Shown here: piece by piece, positions 1 to 5,024 of the stretch
Position numbering within the stretch: the stretch's first letter is position 1
Layout of the letters: each line of letters opens with the position of its first letter
Source: Deinococcus sp.
GTDB taxonomy: Bacteria; Deinococcota; Deinococci; Deinococcales; Deinococcaceae
Length of the DNA: 5,191 nucleotides
Direction of reading: 5' to 3'
Assembly: GCA_030524065.1 (NCBI GenBank)
Contig: JAUNHF010000147.1
Location: forward strand, 1-5,191
The notes under the pieces: model-generated
Seen by the model: only the letters and a program-made list of their open reading frames with translations
Told to the model about the DNA's origin: nothing
Database searches by the model: none
Position numbers and translations under genes: made by a program

Positions 1-1417
1 GGCCACACCCGCTCCCGTACGCGGTGAGATTATCGGTAACATTGGCCGCGCCATTGCCCGCGAAAAAGAGACGCTGAGCCGCCTGCTCAGCCGCGAGATG
101 GGCAAGACGCTGAAAGAAGCGCGCGGCGACGTGCAGGAAGCGGTGGACACCTGCGCCTTTTTTCAGTCGGAAGGTCGGCGGCTGTACGGCCAGACCGTGC
201 CTAGCGAGATGCCCAACAAAGAACTGAAAACCTACCGCCGCCCGCTGGGAGTGGTGGGCATGGTCACGGCGGGCAACTTTCCGGTGGCGGTGCCCAGCTG
301 GAAAATCATCCCGGCCCTGCTGACCGGCAACACGGTGGTCTGGAAGCCCAGCGAGGACGCGCCGCTGACCTCTTACGCCTTTGCCAAATTGCTGGAGGAA
401 GCCGGTGTGCCGGACGGCGTGCTGAACGTGGTGTTCGGCGGCGGTAAGGACGCGGCGGGGCAGTTCCTGGTAGAGATGCTGGACGAAAAGCTGGTTCAGA
501 AAATCGCTTTTACCGGCTCCACCGAAGTGGGCCGCTGGATTGGCGAGGTGGCCGGGCGCAACCTGACCCACCCCACCCTGGAACTGGGCGGCAAAAACCC
601 GCTGGTTGTGATGCGCGACGCCGATATTGACAACGCCGTGCAGGGGGCGCTGTGGGCGGCCTACGGCACCGGCGGGCAGCGCTGCACCAGCGCCGGCAAC
701 GTGATTGTGGACGCGCCCGTGTACGACGAGTTCAAGGAAAAGCTGCTGGCCGCCATGCAGAACATCCGCATCGGGAACCCGGTAGAGCATGATGATGTGC
801 TGTACGGCCCGTTTATCAACGAGCGCTTTTTCCGGTCCTGGGAAGCCCACTACGCCTGGGGCGAGGAAGACGGCGCCACGCTGCTGTACGGGAAGGGCCG
901 CATCACCCCCGAAAACAAGCCCGGAGGCTTTCAGGGCGACCCGGAAGCGGCTTTTTACGGCTGGCCGACCCTCTGGGAAGGCGTGCGGCCAGGCATGCAA
1001 CTGTTTCAGAACGAGGTGTTTGGCCCCACCGTGAACCTGGTCAGGGTGGACGGCTTTGACGAAGCGATGGCCGCCGCCAACGCGGTAGATTACGGCCTGT
1101 CCAGCGCGATTTACACCAATGACCGCACCTGGGCGAACCGCTTTCAGGAAGAAATCGAAGCGGGCATGACTTCTATTAACAACTCCACCACCGGCGCCGA
1201 AGCCCACATGCCCTTTGGCGGCACCAAGGGCAGCGGCAACGGCACCCGCGAAAGCGGCGTGTGGGTGCTGGACTCCTACACCTACTGGCACGGCGTGAAC
1301 GACGACGTGTCCGGCAAGTTGCAACTGGCGCAGATGGACACCGAATACGCCCAGCCCCGCGAAGCCTTCAGCGTGGGCGGCCTGACCCCAGGCGCGCAGG
1401 AGGTGGAAGGGGTCTGA
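1..1417 (+). CDS. NAD(P)-dependent aldehyde dehydrogenase, 5'-truncated by window edge
   Basis: This enzyme oxidises an aldehyde to its acid (or acyl product) with NAD(P)+ in the cytoplasm. The reading frame (codons from base 2) is open to the left edge, and the 32 codons before the first ATG at 98 encode typical N-terminal ALDH sequence, so that ATG is internal and perhaps 30-50 residues are missing. Counting from the internal Met, visible motifs are AGNFP (oxyanion Asn60), WKPSE (cofactor Lys83), FTGS (138-141), LELGGK (general base Glu162), GQRCTS (catalytic Cys196), NEVFGP (Glu306) and PFGGTKGSG (372-380). All key residues are intact. GQRC and the GNGTRESG tail recall the ALDH7 and ketoglutarate-semialdehyde dehydrogenase side of the superfamily, but the substrate cannot be read from sequence. 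About ten extra residues lie near 270-285, and the C-terminal tail (about 400-439) is longer than usual. Its promoter is outside the window. Confidence 0.93.
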   Translation, partial: ATPAPVRGEIIGNIGRAIAREKETLSRLLSREMGKTLKEARGDVQEAVDTCAFFQSEGRRLYGQTVPSEMPNKELKTYRRPLGVVGMVTAGNFPVAVPSWKIIPALLTGNTVVWKPSEDAPLTSYAFAKLLEEAGVPDGVLNVVFGGGKDAAGQFLVEMLDEKLVQKIAFTGSTEVGRWIGEVAGRNLTHPTLELGGKNPLVVMRDADIDNAVQGALWAAYGTGGQRCTSAGNVIVDAPVYDEFKEKLLAAMQNIRIGNPVEHDDVLYGPFINERFFRSWEAHYAWGEEDGATLLYGKGRITPENKPGGFQGDPEAAFYGWPTLWEGVRPGMQLFQNEVFGPTVNLVRVDGFDEAMAAANAVDYGLSSAIYTNDRTWANRFQEEIEAGMTSINNSTTGAEAHMPFGGTKGSGNGTRESGVWVLDSYTYWHGVNDDVSGKLQLAQMDTEYAQPREAFSVGGLTPGAQEVEGV

Positions 1418-1432
1418 CAGCGGGTTCTTCTT

Positions 1433-1485
1433 CGGGGGCGCGCTCCGCTCCGGCGGGGCCGCTTTGCTTTACCGCTCTGCCCCCG
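1433..1485. other. Inverted repeat between convergent genes
   Basis: The 70-bp gap between the aldehyde dehydrogenase stop and the cyclase stop contains CGGGGGC (1433-1439) matched perfectly by GCCCCCG (1479-1485). A small inner hairpin, CGGC-GGG-GCCG (1451-1461), is followed by CTTTGCTTT. This could end transcription for the rightward gene, or limit read-through from both. Neither outer arm is followed by a T-run in its own direction, so it is not a standard intrinsic terminator. In such GC-rich DNA the pairing may also be chance. Confidence 0.3.
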
Positions 1486-1487
1486 GT

Positions 1488-2573
1488 TCAGGAACTGCGT
1501 AGCGGCTCTGGGTGCAACACCCAGCGGTTGCGCCCTTCTTGCTTGGCCTGATACAGCGCCTGATCGGCCAGCGCGAGGGTGTGCTGGGGAGCGGTGCCGG
1601 GGGCATGGCGCGCCCCACCCAGTGAGGCAGTAAGGTGCACGGTCAGGGCCGGCTGGCCGTCCTCAGCCGGGACCTTGAGCGGTGTGCGCTCAATATGCGA
1701 CCGGATGCGCTCGGCGATCATCTCCGGAGTGCCGGGCTGGGGATCAAGAATAATCAGGACGAATTCCTCACCGCCGTAGCGGTAGGCCGCGTCTGAACCC
1801 CGCAGGCTGCTGCGCAGCACCTGACCCATGGCCGTAATGACCTGGTCGCCCACCGCGTGCCCATAGGTGTCGTTGACCCGCTTGAAATGGTCAATGTCCA
1901 CCATCAGGACCAGGTCGCCGGGATGCAAGCTGGGCAGGTCCAACTCGAACTGCCGGCGGTTGAACAGGCCCGAAAGGGCGTCCTGGCGTGCTTGGCGCTG
2001 GAACAGAGCATTCAGCTCAAGCAGTTTGGTGCGGTCGCGCAGAATCATCACGGCAATCAGGAAGCCGGCCGCATTGAGCACCAGCAGCGGGACATACAGC
2101 TGCTGCAACAGCTGGGCTCCGTTGGGCAGCAGCAGCAGCGGAAGGCCGTTGGGCGAGAAGGCCAGCAGCACCAGCAGGGCGCGGCGCGGCCAGGACAGCC
2201 GCTCGGAATGAAGGTACGGCCGCAGGGCCATGGTCACCAGCAGAATCAGCGAGACACTGAGGACAGCGGGAAGTACGCCTGGCCCACCCAGCGAAAAGCG
2301 GTAGATCAGCATGGGGACGCTGGCGGCGAGGGCAGCAGGCCCGCCGTAGATCAGCGCCAGAAAAACAAGTGGCACTGGCCGCATGTCAATAATGATGCCG
2401 GGCGCCACCTCGGCCGGTTGAAGCAGCAGCATCAGCGATATCGCCCCCGCTGCCAGCACCGTCTGGAGCTGAAAAGCCGCGTCTCGCCGCAGCGGCCAGG
2501 TGCGCAGGCTCAAGCTGAACAGATAAGTCAGCGTGATCAGCAGTGTGAAATTGAACAGGAGCGTGATGAGCAT
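1488..2573 (-). CDS. Membrane-bound diguanylate cyclase (5TMR-LYT sensor plus GGDEF)
   Basis: The product makes cyclic di-GMP from two GTP at the inner face of the membrane. With the ATG at 2573 it has 361 residues. Hydrophobic segments lie at about 1-23, 35-54, 67-93, 99-117, 131-150 and 159-178, laid out like the 5TM receptor domain of LytS/YhcK proteins. The GGDEF domain starts near 198 (DALSGLFNRR), with the metal-binding Asp226 in VDIDHF, Asn234, and the active-site GGEEF at 267-271 (bases 1761-1775). RGSD at 258-261 lies exactly five residues before GGEEF, which is the RxxD product-inhibition site. The enzyme is therefore predicted active and feedback-inhibited; the ligand sensed is unknown, and there is no EAL domain. 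An in-frame GTG at 2642 would add 23 Arg-rich residues. I prefer 2573 because the family begins directly with a membrane helix and AAGAGG lies 11 bases upstream. It is transcribed alone, convergent with the aldehyde dehydrogenase. Confidence 0.9.
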   Translation of the reverse strand: MLITLLFNFTLLITLTYLFSLSLRTWPLRRDAAFQLQTVLAAGAISLMLLLQPAEVAPGIIIDMRPVPLVFLALIYGGPAALAASVPMLIYRFSLGGPGVLPAVLSVSLILLVTMALRPYLHSERLSWPRRALLVLLAFSPNGLPLLLLPNGAQLLQQLYVPLLVLNAAGFLIAVMILRDRTKLLELNALFQRQARQDALSGLFNRRQFELDLPSLHPGDLVLMVDIDHFKRVNDTYGHAVGDQVITAMGQVLRSSLRGSDAAYRYGGEEFVLIILDPQPGTPEMIAERIRSHIERTPLKVPAEDGQPALTVHLTASLGGARHAPGTAPQHTLALADQALYQAKQEGRNRWVLHPEPLRSS

Positions 2574-2584
2574 GGCGGGAGCGG

Positions 2585-2590
2585 CCTCTT
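2585..2590 (-). promoter_or_regulatory. Possible ribosome binding site for the ATG at 2573
   Basis: On the minus strand AAGAGG lies 11 bases before the ATG at 2573. It is a partial Shine-Dalgarno match at a somewhat long spacing. It supports the shorter start over the GTG at 2642, which has no Shine-Dalgarno sequence, but it is too weak to settle the choice. Confidence 0.35.
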
Positions 2591-2652
2591 GAACGGGTGG
2601 GTGGGCGGTGAGGTGGCCCCGGCGCCTGCGCAGGCGGGACACTTACTTGACT

Positions 2653-2683
2653 ATCCTAGCTTGGTCGGCTACCGCTCCGCCAA
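2653..2683 (-). promoter_or_regulatory. Candidate promoter of the diguanylate cyclase
   Basis: Read on the minus strand, TTGGCG (2683-2678) and TAGGAT (2658-2653) are separated by 19 bases, and each matches the sigma-70 consensus at four of six positions. Transcription would begin near 2646. That gives a leader of about 70 bases to the ATG at 2573, or only a few bases to the GTG at 2642, so the site also bears on the start choice. The spacer is longer than ideal. Confidence 0.4.
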
Positions 2684-2783
2684 GCAGCTGCCGGCTGAAC
2701 CGGCTTGTCCGGCCAGTCTGAACCCACTCCGCTCGGCACGGCGCCGCCGCTGAACTCGCCAGCGCTAACCCTCTGCTGACATT

Positions 2784-2793
2784 TTGTAAACAA
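2784..2793. repeat. Short AT-rich inverted repeat in the divergent intergenic region
   Basis: TTGT-AA-ACAA (2784-2793) lies in the most AT-rich stretch of the gap (about 2780-2807), some 50-60 bases upstream of the acyl-CoA dehydrogenase -10 element. It could be a regulator half-site pair or an upstream promoter element. It is short, and no partner regulator can be named. Confidence 0.25.
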
Positions 2794-2845
2794 GTTCTAA
2801 ACCCTAACTCCCAGCGCGGCCACACTGCGGCGCCGGGGGTTCGCC

Positions 2846-2851
2846 TATAAC
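2846..2851 (+). promoter_or_regulatory. -10 element of a leaderless promoter for the acyl-CoA dehydrogenase
   Basis: TATAAC matches the -10 consensus at five of six positions and ends only five bases before the ATG at 2857. A transcript started the usual 6-7 bases behind the hexamer would begin at or next to that ATG, giving a leaderless mRNA. No Shine-Dalgarno sequence lies at a useful distance; the nearest G-run (2835-2839) is 17 bases away. No good -35 is seen near 2823-2828, so activation by another protein or use of upstream AT-rich DNA is possible. Confidence 0.6.
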
Positions 2852-2856
2852 GCAGT

Positions 2857-4215
2857 ATGGAAAAAAATACGCCTGATCTGAATGATCTGATGGCCCAGAT
2901 TGACTTGGGCAAGCTGGGGGCGCTGGCCGGCAAAGTGGACCTGGCCGGGATTCTGAACGCGGCCAGCAACATGAACGACAAGCAGCTGCGCCAGCTGAGC
3001 CGTGCGCTCGGAGTGGGCGGCAGTGGCCGCAAGCGCGAGCTGCCCGCCGCCGACGGCGACTTTTACGACTACCTGGACACCCTTACCGACACACAGGTGG
3101 AGGTGGCGGGCCGGGTGAACGCCTTTATGCGCGCCGAGGTGATGCCGATCATGAACGAGCACTGGAGCCGTGACGAGTTCCCCCGCGACCTGATCGGCAA
3201 GATGCGCGAGCTGGACCTGCTGCGCGCCATCTGGAACGAGGACGGCACGCGCCGCCCCGACGCCACCATTATGGAAGGCGTCATTACGCTCGAAGCCTGC
3301 CGGGTGGACGTATCCACCGCCGTCTTTTTTGGGGTGCACGGTGGTCTGGCCTTTGCGTCCATCGCGCTGGGCGGCAGCGAGGAGCAGAAAAAGCGCTGGC
3401 TGCCGGACATGCTGGACATGCGCCGCATCGGGGCGTTCGGTCTGACCGAGCCTGAGGGCGGCTCACAGGTGAGTGAAGGAATGCGGACCACCTGCCGCCG
3501 CGACGGGGACGGCTGGGTGCTGAACGGTGAGAAAAAGTGGATCGGCAACTCTACTTTCTCCGACTTTACCGTGATCTGGGCGCGCGACGAAGAAACGTCC
3601 GAGGTGCGCGGTTTCGTGGTAGAAGCGGGCACGCCCGGCTACAGCGTCGAGAAGATTCAGGGCAAAATCGCGCTGCGGATGGTGGAAAATGGGCACATCA
3701 CCCTCCGGGACTGCCGGGTGGCCGACGAGTACCGCCTGCAAGCTGTGCAGGGCTGGGACACCGTGTCGGACGTGCTGAAATTGACCCGCGCCGGGGTGGC
3801 GTGGCAGGGCGTGGGCTGCGCGATGGGGGCCTACGAGCTGGCGCTGGCTTACGCGCAGCAGCGCAAGCAGTTTGGCAAACGCATCGGTGAGTTTCAGCTG
3901 GTCCAAAACCACTTGGTTCTGATGCTGGCCGACGTGACCGCCATGCTGGGCATGGTGACCCGGCTGTCGCACCTGGCCGACGAAGGCCGCATGGACGACG
4001 CCCACGCCGCACTTGCCAAAGTCCACACCGCTGCCCGCTGCCGCGAGGTGGTCGCCCGCGCCCGCGAGGTCTTTGGCGGCAACGGCATCCTGCTGGAACA
4101 CGGCGTGGCCAAGCACTTTGCCGACACCGAAGCGATCTACTCCTATGAAGGCACCAACGAAATCAATACCCTGGTGGTCGGCCGTGCCGTGACCGGCCTG
4201 AGCGCTTTCGTCTGA
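2857..4215 (+). CDS. Acyl-CoA dehydrogenase family flavoenzyme (glutaryl-CoA dehydrogenase/ACX4-like clade)
   Basis: This cytoplasmic FAD enzyme is expected to desaturate an acyl-CoA thioester between C-alpha and C-beta. The 452 residues run N-terminal helical domain (about 67-190), beta domain with [10 protein letters not shown] (194-203) and [10 protein letters not shown] (223-232), then C-terminal helical domain with RKQFG (336-340), FGGNG (406-410) and YEGTN (430-434). Glu431 is the predicted catalytic base. From remembered sequences it most resembles glutaryl-CoA dehydrogenase and, more closely, the plant peroxisomal short-chain acyl-CoA oxidase ACX4 (RWIGNSTF-like, GLRMVQNG-like and YEGTxxINTLV segments). 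In my hand alignment the Arg that glutaryl-CoA dehydrogenase uses for the substrate carboxylate falls at Ala155, so a monocarboxylic acyl-CoA is likelier than glutaryl-CoA. Residues 1-66 form an unusual extension. The start follows from the leaderless promoter. It is transcribed alone, with a terminator 50 bp after the stop. Dehydrogenase versus oxidase activity cannot be told from sequence. Confidence 0.92.
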   Translation: MEKNTPDLNDLMAQIDLGKLGALAGKVDLAGILNAASNMNDKQLRQLSRALGVGGSGRKRELPAADGDFYDYLDTLTDTQVEVAGRVNAFMRAEVMPIMNEHWSRDEFPRDLIGKMRELDLLRAIWNEDGTRRPDATIMEGVITLEACRVDVSTAVFFGVHGGLAFASIALGGSEEQKKRWLPDMLDMRRIGAFGLTEPEGGSQVSEGMRTTCRRDGDGWVLNGEKKWIGNSTFSDFTVIWARDEETSEVRGFVVEAGTPGYSVEKIQGKIALRMVENGHITLRDCRVADEYRLQAVQGWDTVSDVLKLTRAGVAWQGVGCAMGAYELALAYAQQRKQFGKRIGEFQLVQNHLVLMLADVTAMLGMVTRLSHLADEGRMDDAHAALAKVHTAARCREVVARAREVFGGNGILLEHGVAKHFADTEAIYSYEGTNEINTLVVGRAVTGLSAFV

Positions 4216-4222
4216 GCCGTAT

Positions 4223-4265
4223 CAGATGAGGCGAGCCAGATGACATGAGCCGGATGAGGCTCAGC
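4223..4265 (+). repeat. Three degenerate 14-15 bp tandem repeats
   Basis: Seven bases after the acyl-CoA dehydrogenase stop are three head-to-tail units: CAGATGAGGCGAGC (4223-4236), CAGATGACATGAGC (4237-4250) and CGGATGAGGCTCAGC (4251-4265). They share the pattern CrGATGA followed by GAGC or CAGC. The third unit also takes part in a small hairpin, GAGCC (4247-4251) with GGCTC (4258-4262). The array may be a replication-slippage product in the 3' untranslated region; no function can be assigned. Confidence 0.55.
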
Positions 4266-4266
4266 C

Positions 4267-4299
4267 GAGGAGCCTGCCCAGCGGCGGCTCTTCTTTTTT
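4267..4299 (+). terminator. Intrinsic terminator of the acyl-CoA dehydrogenase gene
   Basis: GAGGAGCC (4267-4274) pairs with GGCTCTTC (4286-4293), with one G-T wobble. An inner GCC/GGC stem (4276-4278 with 4283-4285) leaves a four-base CAGC loop. The hairpin is followed directly by TTTTTT (4294-4299). It points rightward, starts 52 bases after the stop codon and should end the transcript before it opposes the TetR gene. A second small hairpin, GGGC-TTTT-GCCC followed by TTT (4300-4314), lies just behind it and may add to termination. Confidence 0.8.
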
Positions 4300-4336
4300 G
4301 GGCTTTTGCCCTTTGGGAAGGGGCGCGGTGTGGGCC

Positions 4337-4960
4337 TCAGCTGCCCGCTTCCTCAGCCAGCGCCTGCATGCCGCCGTTGGCAAAGGTATTCAGCGTGGCG
4401 GCCAGTGTCCCAGCCTTGAAGGGTTCCTCGGTCAGCTGGGCGTAGGCGGCGCTGCTCAGCAGGTGAATCATCAGGAAAATCAGCTGCTGGGCTGCCTGTC
4501 CGCTGCGCTGAGCGCGGGGCAATTCGGCCAGTTGCAGCCGGCCTTCGAGCGCCCGGAAAAAGGCGCGGCGCTTTTGGCGAAACAGCGGCCCGCCGCCCGA
4601 GTGAAGCAGCATCAGCAAGTCGCGTTCTTCCAGCAGGGCCAAAAACAGGCGGTCGAACGCGGCCGCCGGGTGTTCGTGGCTGTGAAGATAAGGGTGCAGC
4701 CGCTCTGGCAGCCCTTCTAGCCGCGCTTCCAGCAGGGCGTCCAGCATGTCCTCGGTGGAGGCGAAATAAGTGTAGATGGTGGGCCGCGAAATCCGCAGCG
4801 CCTGGGCCAGGTCGGCCATGCCCACGCTCTCGAAGCCGCGCTGGATAAACAGTTCGGCGGCCATGTCCAGAATCTGGCTGCGGCGGTCTTCGGCACTCAG
4901 CCGCCGGGGCAGGGGAGAGCCAGAGGAACTGGGGGCGGCGTGGGAGTCAGGCGAAGGCAT
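4337..4960 (-). CDS. TetR/AcrR-family transcriptional regulator
   Basis: A 207-residue one-component regulator of normal length for the family. Residues 1-20 are Ser/Pro-rich and probably disordered. Residues 24-70 form the TetR DNA-binding domain, including RRSQILDMAAELF and the helix-turn-helix SVGMADLAQALRISRPTIYTYF-like stretch at about 45-66, ending in the YTYF signature. Residues about 75-200 are the variable helical ligand-binding and dimer domain (hydrophobic IFLMIHLLSS near 161-170). Its inducer cannot be read from sequence. The ATG at 4960 lies six bases behind a -10-like TAGACT, which favours a leaderless start there. The gene converges with the acyl-CoA dehydrogenase and diverges from a promoter that leaves the right edge. 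By the usual arrangement for this family it probably represses that divergent transcript, and perhaps itself, through the palindrome at 4997-5009. Control of the acyl-CoA dehydrogenase is possible, but no matching palindrome was seen at its promoter. Confidence 0.93.
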   Translation of the reverse strand: MPSPDSHAAPSSSGSPLPRRLSAEDRRSQILDMAAELFIQRGFESVGMADLAQALRISRPTIYTYFASTEDMLDALLEARLEGLPERLHPYLHSHEHPAAAFDRLFLALLEERDLLMLLHSGGGPLFRQKRRAFFRALEGRLQLAELPRAQRSGQAAQQLIFLMIHLLSSAAYAQLTEEPFKAGTLAATLNTFANGGMQALAEEAGS

Positions 4961-4966
4961 GCGGGC

Positions 4967-4995
4967 AGTCTAGCACCTGTCTAACAAAACGTCAT
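4967..4995 (-). promoter_or_regulatory. Candidate leaderless promoter of the TetR gene
   Basis: On the minus strand ATGACG (4995-4990, four of six matches to TTGACA) and TAGACT (4972-4967, four of six matches to TATAAT and fitting TANNNT) are separated by exactly 17 bases. The -10 ends six bases before the ATG, so the mRNA would start at or beside the start codon. No Shine-Dalgarno sequence is present. The -35 abuts the -35 of the rightward promoter at 4996. Confidence 0.55.
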
Positions 4996-5024
4996 TTGAC
5001 AATGTGTCAGCAAATCGGCATACT
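4996..5024 (+). promoter_or_regulatory. Strong candidate promoter directed out of the right edge
   Basis: TTGACA (4996-5001) is a perfect -35 hexamer, followed after exactly 17 bases by CATACT (5019-5024), a four of six match to TATAAT. Transcription would start near 5031 and run rightward. This is the best sigma-70-type promoter in the window. Its -35 overlaps the 13-bp palindrome, so it is well placed for repression by the divergent TetR protein. Confidence 0.65.
4997..5009. promoter_or_regulatory. Palindromic operator candidate for the TetR regulator
   Basis: TGACA-ATG-TGTCA is a perfect 5-bp inverted repeat with a three-base centre. It covers five bases of the rightward -35 and part of the spacer, and lies just upstream of the TetR gene's own -35. 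Related half-sites sit beside it: GTCA at 4991-4994, which makes GTCA-TT-TGAC with 4997-5000, and TGTC at 4978-4981. Dimeric TetR proteins bind such sites next to their own gene, but binding by this protein is inferred. Confidence 0.6.

Noticed and set aside
789..1034. Small + strand frame inside the aldehyde dehydrogenase, and a similar one spanning its 3' end (1261-1551)
   Set aside because: Out-of-frame shadows of the dehydrogenase without recognisable protein features; the second runs into the intergenic hairpin and the antisense of the cyclase end.
2120..2145. CAG/CTG-like trinucleotide repeat in the cyclase gene
   Set aside because: On the coding strand it simply encodes a run of Leu in a membrane helix; short Leu codon runs are normal there.
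1857..2753. A 298-codon + strand open frame rich in Gln and His opposite the cyclase gene
   Set aside because: It is antisense to a clearly conserved GGDEF and membrane protein. Its Gln/His richness is the expected mirror of Leu-rich codons in GC-rich DNA, and no domain is recognisable.
2643..4127. Several minus-strand open frames of 77-217 codons opposite the acyl-CoA dehydrogenase
   Set aside because: They lie inside a strongly conserved gene, show His/Ala/Arg-rich or Ser/Arg-rich low-complexity sequence without family features, and overlap one another. They are shadow frames.
4300..4336. Terminator for the TetR gene in the leftward direction
   Set aside because: A small hairpin is present, but on the minus strand it is followed by A residues, not a T-run, so it does not fit an intrinsic terminator for that direction.
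4245..4720. Two + strand frames running over the terminator and the antisense of the TetR gene
   Set aside because: They begin in the repeat and terminator region and continue antisense to the TetR coding sequence; neither has a ribosome binding site or a recognisable product.
4991..5001. GTCATTTGACA, reminiscent of the core of the Deinococcus radiation/desiccation response motif
   Set aside because: That 17-bp motif has TGTCA and TGACA arms around a single central base and conserved outer A/T positions. Here there is an extra central T and the outer arms do not match, so a TetR operator explains the site better.
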